64,000 nt of DNA from Actinorugispora endophytica (lineage in GTDB: Bacteria; Actinomycetota; Actinomycetes; Streptosporangiales; Streptosporangiaceae): NCBI RefSeq assembly GCF_004363075.1, contig NZ_SNYN01000016.1, positions 1 to 64,000 of the forward strand, written 5' to 3'. Shown here one piece after another: positions 51,716 to 60,121 of the stretch (positions within the stretch are counted from its first letter, which is position 1; each line of letters begins with the position of its first letter). The notes beneath the pieces were generated by a model. The model saw only the letters and a program-made list of their open reading frames with translations. It made no database searches and was not told the DNA's origin. The position numbers and the translations under genes were made by a program.

Positions 51716-51970
51716 TTAGGGGACCGTGGGGTCGACTGGTGTGACGCCGCCTCCGCCAAGGATCTGCGCGACCGTGGCAGTTAGGCTACCTGCGATCGTC
51801 TGGCCGATGTTGGTGGCGAAAATCGCTCCGGCGATTGCCGCGACAAGGACGATTACGGCGGCGTATTCCACGAAACCCGCTCCTCGGTCGTCGTGGTTGC
51901 GCGGGGTGCTCACCCGGTTGACGATACCGAATTTGGCTTTGACGTAGAGGGGGATCAGCGGGTTCTGCAT
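51716..51970 (-). CDS. Flp-type major pilin candidate
   Basis: 84 residues: a 30-residue basic leader ending RNHDDRG, the cut site, then AGFVEYAAVIVLVAAIAGAIF (Glu+5, Tyr+6), the Flp signature, and a short Gly/Pro tail. The mature part of about 54 residues is the usual Flp size. ATG at 51970 has an excellent AAGGAGG. It lies just below the tad operon on the same strand. Confidence 0.88.
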   Translation of the reverse strand: MQNPLIPLYVKAKFGIVNRVSTPRNHDDRGAGFVEYAAVIVLVAAIAGAIFATNIGQTIAGSLTATVAQILGGGGVTPVDPTVP

Positions 51971-52106
51971 GGCTTCCTCCTTGGGGCTGGGACGGGCCCC
52001 GATGTCCGTGACGGCCTGGCGACGAGTATCAATCTAGAGAACGCCTGAGCGGGCAGGTAGGGCCCGCAGGCCCAAAGTGGAGGGCCTAGCCGAGCGGGTG
52101 CGGGTC

Positions 52107-52817
52107 TCACCCGGTGGTCCTCTCTCCCGGGGCCTCTCCGTGGCCGTTCCATCGCGCTATCGCGGCGGCCCGGGTGCTCACGTTGAGCTTTCGGAAGATG
52201 CGGTTGATGTGGTTTTTCACGGTTTTCTCGGACAGGAAGAGGTCCTTGGCGATGGCCGCGTTGGGAAGGCCCCGGGCGATCGCGGCGAGGACTTCGGCTT
52301 CCCGGTCGGTCAGACCCAGGTCGGTGGGTCGGGGCGGGGCGGGGGCGGTCGGGGCGGAGCGCATGGAGGCCAGCAGGGCCGTGGCCGCGATCGGTGAGAG
52401 CGGGCTGCCGTTGCCGTGGACGACCTCGCGCAGGGCGCGCTCCAGTTCGTCCAGGGTGAAGTGGCCGTGCACGAGGTAGCCGCTGGCTCCCCTTCGCAGG
52501 GCGGTTTCGATGACCTCCGGGTCCTCGGTGTGGGTGAGCATGACGACCTTGGTGAGTTCGGCGAGCTCCTCGACCGAGCTGACACCGTCTCGGACCGGCA
52601 TGCGGACGTCGAGGAGGACGACGTCGGGTTCGAGTGCCCGGGTCTGTTCGATGGCCTGGGCGCCGTCGCCCGCCTCACCGATGACCCGGATGCCGTCGGA
52701 GGCTTCGAGGAGGGAGATGAGGCCGGCGCGGACGATGATGTTGTCGTCGACGGCGAGGACGGTGATCGGTGGCATGGGGGAGGAGGGCTTTCTCTGAGCG
52801 GGGCCGGAAAGGGTCAT
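52107..52817 (-). CDS. LuxR-type response regulator of the tad operon
   Basis: 236 residues: receiver domain (acidic pocket VDDN, phospho-acceptor Asp in VVLLDVRMP, Lys replaced in the usual TxxxK region by LVHG), then a NarL/LuxR helix-turn-helix (LTDREAEVLAAIARGLPNAAIAKDLFLSEKTVKNHINRIFRKL). ATG at 52817 overlaps the kinase stop (ATGA), adding 14 residues before the receiver domain, and is preferred to ATG at 52775, which lacks a ribosome site. Probably regulates pilus or effector expression. Last gene of the tad run. Confidence 0.88.
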   Translation of the reverse strand: MTLSGPAQRKPSSPMPPITVLAVDDNIIVRAGLISLLEASDGIRVIGEAGDGAQAIEQTRALEPDVVLLDVRMPVRDGVSSVEELAELTKVVMLTHTEDPEVIETALRRGASGYLVHGHFTLDELERALREVVHGNGSPLSPIAATALLASMRSAPTAPAPPRPTDLGLTDREAEVLAAIARGLPNAAIAKDLFLSEKTVKNHINRIFRKLNVSTRAAAIARWNGHGEAPGERTTG

Positions 52818-54010
52818 TCCGAGTCCCCTCGGGAAGCGTCGGCCAACGGGACGCGCAGCGTCAAGGTGGTTCCCTCTCCGGGGCTGGAGGAGACGGCGAG
52901 GGTGCCCCCGGCGCGGGCCGCGCGTTCGCGCATGCCGACCAGGCCGTAGTGGCCCGGGGCGGGTGCCGCGGGGTCGAAGCCGCGGCCGTCGTCGCGGATG
53001 GTGACGGCCAGGTGCCGGGACTCGGCGGCGAGTTCCACGGTGACGGTTCCGGCGGCGGCGTGGCGGTCGATGTTGGTGAGGGATTCGCGCAGGACGGCGA
53101 TGGTCTCGTGGCGGGCCGTCACGAGCAGCGGCAGCGGTGCGCCGCAGGCGCGGAACCTGCTCTCCACGCCGGTCTCCTCGGACCACGCGCGCAGCACCTC
53201 GGCGACGGTGTCCGCGATGGGGACGCCGGACGCGTCCTCTCGCAGGTCGGAGATGAGTTCGCGGGCCTCCTGCGCGGCGGTCTCGGCGGCGTTGACCACC
53301 TGCGCGGCGGTGGCCGCCGCGCGTTCGGGGTTCTTCTCCAGCCAGAGGGGCAGGGCCTGGGCCGCCATGGCGGCGCCGCGCAGGGTCTTGGCCACGGAGT
53401 CGTGCATGTCCCGGGCCAGCCGGGAGCGCTCCTCGGCCGCGGCCGCCGCGCGTTCGGCCGCGCGGCGCCTCTCCTGCTCCAGCGCAAGTTCGACGAGGAG
53501 CCCGCGCAGCCGCAGGCCGATGTACCCGGCGACCGGGTAGAGCAGGGGCTGGACGAGGAGGACCTGGAAGTCCGCCAGGGTGACCGCGACGGGGCTCCCC
53601 AGCATCCCCAGGTACGTGAGGAGCGCCGCAAGGTAGCCGAGGACCTGCAGGGCGGAGACCCCGACGATGCCCTTGACCCCGTACAGCGCCCCCGCCGTGG
53701 TGCTGGTGAGCACGGTGGCGAGGAAGAAGGCCCCGGATGGCCCGTCCACCGCGAGGATCGCCGAGGCGACCAGGATGTCGGCGATGACCAGCAGCGGGTG
53801 GCGGAACAGGTGGGGGGAGAGCCGTTCCCAGTACCGGGCGAGGAGGCCGGAGAGCACCGCGTAGCTGACCAGCATGACGACGGTCTCCACCGAGAGGCGG
53901 TCGGCGGGGAGCAGTAGGAGCGCGATGCCGGTGAGGAGGAAGCGCAGCTGGATGAGCAGCTGCACCAGCCCGGTCAGCCGGTCGGGTGAGGTGTTCCCGG
54001 TCGCGGTCAC
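52814..54010 (-). CDS. NarL-type sensor histidine kinase of the tad operon
   Basis: 398 residues: about five transmembrane helices in the N-terminal 170 residues without a large extracellular domain, then a HisKA_3 dimerisation helix (RSRLARDMHDSVAKTL, phospho-acceptor His) and a HATPase domain (RESLTNIDRHA, DDGRGFDP, GHYGLVGMRERA). It starts 4 bp after tadC, so it is in the tad operon. The signal is unknown; it may sense wall or membrane state. Confidence 0.9.
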   Translation of the reverse strand: MTATGNTSPDRLTGLVQLLIQLRFLLTGIALLLLPADRLSVETVVMLVSYAVLSGLLARYWERLSPHLFRHPLLVIADILVASAILAVDGPSGAFFLATVLTSTTAGALYGVKGIVGVSALQVLGYLAALLTYLGMLGSPVAVTLADFQVLLVQPLLYPVAGYIGLRLRGLLVELALEQERRRAAERAAAAAEERSRLARDMHDSVAKTLRGAAMAAQALPLWLEKNPERAAATAAQVVNAAETAAQEARELISDLREDASGVPIADTVAEVLRAWSEETGVESRFRACGAPLPLLVTARHETIAVLRESLTNIDRHAAAGTVTVELAAESRHLAVTIRDDGRGFDPAAPAPGHYGLVGMRERAARAGGTLAVSSSPGEGTTLTLRVPLADASRGDSE

Positions 54011-54014
54011 GGGC

Positions 54015-54923
54015 TCACCCGAAGATGGCCGACAGGTCGATGTCGGAGCCGATGAACATCCCGCCTCCGATGAGCAGCAGCAGGCCCGGCAGCATGGTCG
54101 CCGCGGTGACGCCGGTCACCCGGGGGTTGAGCCTCTGGGCGCGGCGGCGCAGGTACTGGGCGTCCTCGCGGCGCATGTCCTGGCCGATGCTCTGCAGTGT
54201 CTGGGAGAGCGGGGCCCCCAGCTCCTCGGCTTGTTGGAGGGCGGTGACGAACCGGCCGAGCGACTCGTTGGAGTTCCGCCTGCGCAGCGCGCCGAACGCC
54301 TCGCGCCTGCTGGTGCCCAGCTCCATCTGGTGCAGTGCGAAGCGGAACTCCGAGGCGAGGACGCCCGGCATGGAGTCGGCCACCCGTGAGAGGGCCTGGC
54401 GGAAGGCGAGGCCGGAGCCCACGGTCACCGCGAGCACGTCCAGGAAGTCGGGAAGCTGCTTCTGGATCTCGTCCTGGCGCTGCTGCTTGGCGCTGTAGAG
54501 GGAGATGTCGGTGAGGAGGCTGAAGGCCAGGATCACCACCGCGAACACGGGGGAGCCGTCGAAGAGGAAGAACAGCCCGACGCCGCCGTAGAGCAGCACC
54601 TCCCCGGCCTTGCGCTGCGCGTAGCGGCGCACGGTCAGCCCTTCGGGCCGTCCGGCCGAATCGATGCGCAACCGGATCCGGGCCTGCTGCTCCTCGCCGA
54701 TCCAGTCCATCACCATGGGGCCGAAGGGGCGCCCGATCAGTTCGGTGACGCGGTGCAGGACGAAGGTGCCGTCCTGCTTCTTCTTCGGGGGTTCGATGAC
54801 GAAGTCCCCGGCGACGTCGCTCTTCCGGGTCATCAGGTAGACGCCCCAGAAGAAGAGGCCCACGGACAGCGCGCCGGCCAGCCCCAGCAGCAGGGCGAGC
54901 AGGGGGGTGAGGACGATGTTCAT
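54015..54923 (-). CDS. tadC: TadC-type inner-membrane pilus assembly protein
   Basis: 302 residues of the T2SS-F (GspF-like) family: N-terminal helix, cytosolic stretch, then the conserved block LPDFLDVLAVTVGSGLAFRQAL and FVTALQQAEELGAPLSQTLQSIGQDMR, and C-terminal helices (GVTAATMLPGLLLLIGGGMF). With TadB it forms the membrane platform driven by TadA. 50 bp after tadB. Confidence 0.92.
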   Translation of the reverse strand: MNIVLTPLLALLLGLAGALSVGLFFWGVYLMTRKSDVAGDFVIEPPKKKQDGTFVLHRVTELIGRPFGPMVMDWIGEEQQARIRLRIDSAGRPEGLTVRRYAQRKAGEVLLYGGVGLFFLFDGSPVFAVVILAFSLLTDISLYSAKQQRQDEIQKQLPDFLDVLAVTVGSGLAFRQALSRVADSMPGVLASEFRFALHQMELGTSRREAFGALRRRNSNESLGRFVTALQQAEELGAPLSQTLQSIGQDMRREDAQYLRRRAQRLNPRVTGVTAATMLPGLLLLIGGGMFIGSDIDLSAIFG

Positions 54924-54972
54924 TGCTCTCCAGGCTCTGTGCGCTGTCCAGGGGGTCGGGGCCGGGCGGGTG

Positions 54973-55902
54973 TCAGAAGTCGATCCGGGACATGCGGCGG
55001 ATCGTCACGAAGCCGATGGCGAACAGGGAGAGCGAGACGCCGAGGATCGCGAGCCCGGTCGGGCTCTCGGTCATCCTTCCCACGGTGCCGGGCATCATCA
55101 GGTTCAGCAGGAAGAGCGAGCCGACGCCCATCGTGAGCAGCGCCCACGCCGTGTTGGTGGTCTCGCTCAGGATCGTGCGGACCTCGCGCCGGGTCTCCTT
55201 GCGGTTCTCCAGGGTCTCGGAGATCGTGCGCAGCGCCGTCACCAGCGCGCCGCCCGACCGGGCGGATACCAGCAGGGTGGAGATCAGGACCCCGATCTCG
55301 CGTGAGGGCATGCGTTCCCGAAGGTCGCTGATCGCGGCCTCGAAGGGCTGGCCGACCTTCATCGACTCGGCGACGCGGCGCAGCTCCGAGCCGGCCGGGT
55401 CGTCCAGTTCGTCGGCGGCCATGTCGATCGCGGTGGGGAGCGCCAGTCCGGCCTGGGTCGCGTTGGACAGGACCCGGGCCAGTTCCGGGAGCTGGGCGGT
55501 GAACGCCTCCTTGCGTTTCTCCTCCTGCTGGCGCAGGTAGGCCAGGAACAGGAAGCCCACCAGCCCGGCGGCCAGGACGCCGAGGACGGGCGCGAGGATC
55601 TGCCAGACCAGGACGACCGCGGCCGCGGCCGTGCCCGCCAGGAGCAGAACGAAGGCGGACACCCGCATCCGGACGCCCGCCCTGGCCAGGCGGACCTCGA
55701 CCTGGCGGCCCGGTTCGGTGCGGCGCAGCCACACGTCCAGGCGGGCCATGGGGGTGTTGGCGCGTCGCTCGACCTCGGACAGGACGCTGCGCGAGGCCAG
55801 GAAGCGGCGCTGCGCCACACCGTCCGTGTAGACGACGAGGCCCCACACGGCCACGGCCAGGGTGGCGGCCGTGAGGACCAGGATGACGAGCGTGTGGTTC
55901 AC
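54973..55902 (-). CDS. tadB: TadB-type inner-membrane pilus assembly protein
   Basis: 309 residues, T2SS-F family: two N-terminal helices, RQQEEKRKEAFTAQLPELARVLSNATQAGLALPTAI, SARSGGALVTALRTISETLENR, then two C-terminal helices. Platform partner of TadC. ATG overlaps the tadA stop (ATGA), so coupled translation. Confidence 0.92.
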   Translation of the reverse strand: MNHTLVILVLTAATLAVAVWGLVVYTDGVAQRRFLASRSVLSEVERRANTPMARLDVWLRRTEPGRQVEVRLARAGVRMRVSAFVLLLAGTAAAAVVLVWQILAPVLGVLAAGLVGFLFLAYLRQQEEKRKEAFTAQLPELARVLSNATQAGLALPTAIDMAADELDDPAGSELRRVAESMKVGQPFEAAISDLRERMPSREIGVLISTLLVSARSGGALVTALRTISETLENRKETRREVRTILSETTNTAWALLTMGVGSLFLLNLMMPGTVGRMTESPTGLAILGVSLSLFAIGFVTIRRMSRIDF

Positions 55903-57254
55903 AGCGAACCTCCCGGATAGGGGGAGCCGTCGGCGGACGGCGCCGCGTGCGAGGCCCTGACGACGCCGAACGCCGCGGGGACCGTCTCGCCCGCGCCGTA
56001 GACACGGGCGGCGACGTGCCTGGGCAGGGGGAAGCGGTGGAAGACGCCGGTGACCTTGCGGTCCGCCTCGTAGCGGTGCGCCTCGAAGCGCAGCAGCGGG
56101 TCGAGGCGGAACTCCTCGCGCCGGCTGGAGGCCACCACCGACACCTCCGACACCCGCCGGGACCCGTCCGGGTACCGGGACAGGTGCACGATGATGTCGA
56201 TCGCGGCGTTGACCTGGTCCCGGATCGCCTCGAACGGGACGGTGACCTCGCTCATGGAGGCCAGCGTCAGGAGGCGGTGCACGGCGTCCTCGGCGGAGTT
56301 GGCGTGCACGGTGGCCAGCGAGCCGTCGTGGCCGGTGTTCATCGCCTGGAGCATGTCGAGGGTCTCGGCGCCGCGGACCTCGCCGACGATGATGCGGTCG
56401 GGGCGCATCCGCAGCGAGTTGCGGACCAGGTCGCGGATGGTGATCGCGCCCGCGCCCTCGATGTTGGGCGGCCGGGACTCCAGGCGCAGCACGTGCTCCT
56501 GCTGGAGCTGGAGTTCGGCGGAGTCCTCGATGGTGACGACGCGCTCGTGGGAGGGCACGAACGCGGACAGCGCGTTCAGGAACGTGGTCTTTCCGGTGCC
56601 GGTGCCGCCCGCGATGATCACGTTGAACCGGGCCCGCACCAGGGAGGACAGCAGGACGCCGGTGGCCTCGTCGAGGCTGCCCCCGGCGACCAGCTGCTCG
56701 ATGGTGAAGGGCTTGGGGAAGCGCCGGATGGTGATGATCGGGCCGGACAGCGACAGCGGGGGGATGATCACGTTGACGCGCTCGCCGGTGGGAAGCCGGG
56801 CGTCGACCATCGGGCTGGACTCGTCGACGCGGCGGTTCACAGTGGAGACGATGCGGTCGATGGTCTGGTAGAGCTGCTCCTCGCTGGCGAAGGTGGTCTC
56901 GATGCGCTCGACCCGGCCCCGGCGCTCGACGAAGACGTTGTCGGGGCCGTTGACCATGATCTCGGTGATGCTCTCGTCGGCCAGGAGCGGTTCGAGGACG
57001 CCGAGGCCGAGGGCCTCGTCCACGACGCGGCGGATCATGTTGCCGCGTTCGCGGTCGGACAGGACCGGGCCCTCGCGGGAGAGGAGGTGCCCGACGACCT
57101 TCTCCAGGCGGATGCGGCGCTGTTCGAGGCTGAGCATGGCGAGGTCGTCGAGGTTGATCTCGGTCAGCAGGCGCTGGCGCCAGTGGGCGACGCTGCCGCG
57201 GTCGGAGTGCTGGTCCGAGAGTCGGTCCTCGTTGAGACGGTCTTTGAGTGCCAT
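55899..57254 (-). CDS. tadA: TadA/CpaF-type secretion ATPase
   Basis: 451-residue hexameric secretion ATPase. N-terminal domain with ITEIMVNGPDNVFVERRG, Walker A GGTGTGKTT (about 216-224), Asp box (VVTIEDSAELQL), Walker B (RPDRIIVGEVRG), His box (GHDGSLATVHANS). It powers pilin assembly and probably export of leader-bearing proteins. A disordered C-terminal tail of about 30 residues follows. It is between tadE and tadB. Confidence 0.95.
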   Translation of the reverse strand: MALKDRLNEDRLSDQHSDRGSVAHWRQRLLTEINLDDLAMLSLEQRRIRLEKVVGHLLSREGPVLSDRERGNMIRRVVDEALGLGVLEPLLADESITEIMVNGPDNVFVERRGRVERIETTFASEEQLYQTIDRIVSTVNRRVDESSPMVDARLPTGERVNVIIPPLSLSGPIITIRRFPKPFTIEQLVAGGSLDEATGVLLSSLVRARFNVIIAGGTGTGKTTFLNALSAFVPSHERVVTIEDSAELQLQQEHVLRLESRPPNIEGAGAITIRDLVRNSLRMRPDRIIVGEVRGAETLDMLQAMNTGHDGSLATVHANSAEDAVHRLLTLASMSEVTVPFEAIRDQVNAAIDIIVHLSRYPDGSRRVSEVSVVASSRREEFRLDPLLRFEAHRYEADRKVTGVFHRFPLPRHVAARVYGAGETVPAAFGVVRASHAAPSADGSPYPGGSL

Positions 57255-57292
57255 GGGCCTTACCTGGGAGGTGCGGGGAAGGGGAAGGGAGG

Positions 57293-57667
57293 TCAGAGGG
57301 CCATGTCGACCCGGCGGGTCACGGTGTAGTCGAGTGAGGCGATGTCGAAGACGACGGGGACGCTGATCGCGACCTCGGCGAAGACGCCGCGGTCGTCGGT
57401 GTAGCCGGTGCGGATGTCGGCGTCGTCCATCCAGGGGGGTAGCGCGTTCTGGACGGCGCCCACCGCGTTGGCGGGGCCGGTCTGCTCGGCGACGCGCGCG
57501 CCGATGCGGGCGGCGTTCTCGGCCTGCTCGACGGCGACGAACGAGAAGAACACCTCGAGCGCGATCACCGCCATCAGCAGGAACAGCGGGACGTAGGCGG
57601 CGAATTCGAGGATCTGGGAGCCGCGGTCGTCACGGCGGCGGGCCGGACGGCGGGGGGGTCTGATCAT
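57293..57667 (-). CDS. tadE: TadE-like pseudopilin
   Basis: 124 residues: basic leader ending RRDDRG, then SQILEFAAYVPLFLLMAVI (Glu21 at +5), the TadE signature, followed by AENAARIGARVAEQTG and a short exposed domain. A minor pseudopilin. ATG at 57667 with GAGGTGA five bases upstream. It overlaps nothing and begins 4 bp after the fused TadZ-TadE gene. Confidence 0.88.
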   Translation of the reverse strand: MIRPPRRPARRRDDRGSQILEFAAYVPLFLLMAVIALEVFFSFVAVEQAENAARIGARVAEQTGPANAVGAVQNALPPWMDDADIRTGYTDDRGVFAEVAISVPVVFDIASLDYTVTRRVDMAL

Positions 57668-57671
57668 GCCG

Positions 57672-59270
57672 TCACCTCTCGCGCAGGACCAGGGACCGGC
57701 TGCTGATGTCCCAGGGGCTTTCGACGCCGGGGAGGACCGCGGGCATCGCGATCGTCACCTGGACGTACTCCTGCCCCTGCTCCACGACCTGTTCGAGGGT
57801 GAAGGCGTCCTCCTCGTCCCAGGGCGCGCGCACCCGCCGGGTGGCTTCCTCCAGGATCAGCTCGGGGTCGTTGGGGGTGAGGGACGCCTGGCGGGCGCCC
57901 TCGTTCGCCGCGTGCGAGGCGTACATGCCGGTCAGGCCGACGAGCACGATCTGCCAGGTCAGGAGGAGCGCCAGCCCCAGGAACGGCAGGAGCGCGGCGA
58001 ACTCCACGATCGAGGCGCCGGAGTCGCCCCGGTTGCCGCGGGACCGGCGGGTCTGCGCCATCATCGCCTCGGCGGCCTCGTCCGTGGAGGGGCCGGACTC
58101 GTCGTCGGGGACGCTGAGCATGCCCAGTTCGCCGGCGAGCCGCCCGAACGCCCTGAGGAGGCCCTCGTCGGTGAGCTTGCCGGGGATGCCCGTGTTGGAC
58201 GCCTCCTCCAGGGCGCGGTAGGCGGCGGGCACGGCCGTGCGCAGCATGTCGGTGCCCAGCAGTTTGCGGGCGAAGTCCGGCTGGATCTCGTTCCTGCGGC
58301 TGTGCCGCATGAGCAGCGCGGTGACGTTCTTGGCGTCGCGGATCTGCAGCCGCTCCCACATCGCGATGAGCCGCTGGGCTCCGCGCAGCGCGGGGAGGTC
58401 GGGGTTGACCAGGACGATCGCGGTGTCGGACAGTTCGACCGCCACGGCCGTGGAGTCGGTGATGGACGAGCCGCAGTCCACGACCACCAGGTCGTAGCGC
58501 GAGCGCAGCGCCCCCAGGATCTGGCGGGCCGCGCGCGCGGTGACGTCCTCGCCGTGCTCGCCGTGCTCGGGGGCGAGCAGGATGTGCGGTCCGTCGTTGT
58601 GGACGTAGAGGGTGTCCGCGAGCATCGCCGCGCTGATGTCGTCGGCGGCGTCGACCAGGTCCACGATGCTGCGGCGGTGCTTGAGGTCGTAGTAGCCGGG
58701 GATGTCGCCGGACTGCAGGTCGAGGTCGACGAGGCAGACCACCCGTCCGGCCTTCGCGGCGACCCGGGACAGGTGGATCGCGGTCGTGGTGGTGCCCACC
58801 CCGCCCTTGGCGCCGGTCAGGGTGATGATCTGGCCGCGGCGCCCGGACACGGGGAGGTCGAGTGAGGCGGCCTCCAGGTGGCGGCGCAGGGTGCGCGACC
58901 ACTCGGCGGCGGTGGCGACGCGGGCGCCGAGCTGCTCGATCGTGGCGTCGGCCTGGAGCAGGCCGCGCGCGCCCGCCTCCATCGCGCTGGTGAAGGTGTC
59001 GGGGTCGATCTCGTGCGCGATCAGGATGACCGCGAGCTGGGGGTGGTTGCGGGAGATGTCCCGGACGAGGTCGAGCACCGGCAGCGGGCCGAGGTCCTCG
59101 TGGATCAGCACCACGTCGAGGTGGGGAAGCTTGCCCACGGTGTCGCTGACCTCGCGGGACGAGCGGTGCACGCTCACGACCTCGGCCTCGGCGAGCTCCT
59201 CGAAGCGGGCCGTGAGGGCGTTCTCGAGTTCGTCGCTGGGGGCCCCGATCAGGACCTGGTAGGTGCTCAT
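57672..59270 (-). CDS. TadZ/CpaE-like ATPase fused to a TadE-like pseudopilin
   Basis: 532 residues. 1-130: receiver-like domain (VVLIHEDLGPLPVLDLVRDI). 145-390: CpaE/TadZ ParA-type ATPase with a deviant P-loop TGAKGGVGTTTTA (signature Lys kept, P-loop Lys replaced by Thr) and VVVDCGSSI. 405-532: after a charged linker, RGDSG/ASIVEFAALLPFLGL (Gly418, Glu423 at +5) starts a full TadE-like pseudopilin (HAANEGARQASL). The DNA reads through without interruption. Cleavage at Gly418 would free the pseudopilin from the cytosolic ATPase. ATG at 59270 gives the shortest CpaE-like start. Confidence 0.85.
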   Translation of the reverse strand: MSTYQVLIGAPSDELENALTARFEELAEAEVVSVHRSSREVSDTVGKLPHLDVVLIHEDLGPLPVLDLVRDISRNHPQLAVILIAHEIDPDTFTSAMEAGARGLLQADATIEQLGARVATAAEWSRTLRRHLEAASLDLPVSGRRGQIITLTGAKGGVGTTTTAIHLSRVAAKAGRVVCLVDLDLQSGDIPGYYDLKHRRSIVDLVDAADDISAAMLADTLYVHNDGPHILLAPEHGEHGEDVTARAARQILGALRSRYDLVVVDCGSSITDSTAVAVELSDTAIVLVNPDLPALRGAQRLIAMWERLQIRDAKNVTALLMRHSRRNEIQPDFARKLLGTDMLRTAVPAAYRALEEASNTGIPGKLTDEGLLRAFGRLAGELGMLSVPDDESGPSTDEAAEAMMAQTRRSRGNRGDSGASIVEFAALLPFLGLALLLTWQIVLVGLTGMYASHAANEGARQASLTPNDPELILEEATRRVRAPWDEEDAFTLEQVVEQGQEYVQVTIAMPAVLPGVESPWDISSRSLVLRER

Positions 59271-59301
59271 CCGTCGCCGTCCCGCCTCGTGTGCGCGTCC
59301 A

Positions 59302-60069
59302 TCAGTTGGCACCGCCGTTCTCCTGCGCGTCGCCGCCGGGCCCGCCGATCGCCGCGATCTGGTCCTCGCTGCAGAAGTCGACGTCGCCGGGCGTCCCGGA
59401 CCCCTGCGCGCTGATCAGGGCCAGGCGGAGCTGTGAGGCGAACGCCTCGGCGTAGGTGAGCTCCAGCGCCTGCTGGGGGGTGAGCCGGAAGGTGACCGGG
59501 ACGACGGAGTTGGTGCCGCCCGTCTGCTCGTCGATCTGCGCGCCGATGTCGCCCACGTCCAGGACCTCGACGTCGGTGAGGACCCGGATGGCGCAGGCGC
59601 CGGTCTGGTCGTTGGGCTGGAAGGACGCGTAGATGTCCACCCGGGACTGGCGGGCCACCTTCCCCGCGACACCGGTCTCGGCGTTGATCATGATCGCGAT
59701 CTCGCGCTCGCCGCTCTCCAGCGCGGGCGCGGGGATGACCATGCTCGTCTGCAGCAGCGTGCCCTCCCGCAGGAAGGTGGAGGAGACGGCCTCGCTGCCG
59801 GGGGTGCTGAGCGCCTCGTCGGCGTCGGCGAGGTCCGTCAGGAAGACCTCCTCGTCGAAGTACCGGGCGGGGACCTCGTACGGCTCGATCATGTCCTCGG
59901 TGATCGGCTGGTAGGGGTCGACGTCCTGGGTGAGCCGGAGGACCGTCCGGTAGGTGCCCAACTCGCTGTTCAGCGTGTTGACGTACGAGACGACCGTGAG
60001 GAACACGGCGATCGCGCCGAACGCGGCGATGATCATGAGCAGAACGCCGCGTCTCTGACGGGGGTTCAT
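59302..60069 (-). CDS. CpaB/RcpC-like pilus assembly protein
   Basis: 255 residues: one N-terminal membrane helix, then a SAF-like domain (DVDPYQPITEDMIEPYEVPARYF) and an RcpC/CpaB domain (ALESGEREIAIMINAETGVAGKVARQSRVDIYASF, VTFRLTPQQALELTYAEAF). In Gram-negatives it stabilises the secretin; in Gram-positives it may act at the wall. ATG at 60069 with GGAG. Same strand, upstream of the TadZ fusion. Confidence 0.85.
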   Translation of the reverse strand: MNPRQRRGVLLMIIAAFGAIAVFLTVVSYVNTLNSELGTYRTVLRLTQDVDPYQPITEDMIEPYEVPARYFDEEVFLTDLADADEALSTPGSEAVSSTFLREGTLLQTSMVIPAPALESGEREIAIMINAETGVAGKVARQSRVDIYASFQPNDQTGACAIRVLTDVEVLDVGDIGAQIDEQTGGTNSVVPVTFRLTPQQALELTYAEAFASQLRLALISAQGSGTPGDVDFCSEDQIAAIGGPGGDAQENGGAN

Positions 60070-60121
60070 GGCGCTCCATTTCTAACCGGGCGGTCGCGGA
60101 GGGGGCGGGGCCGCCGACGGT

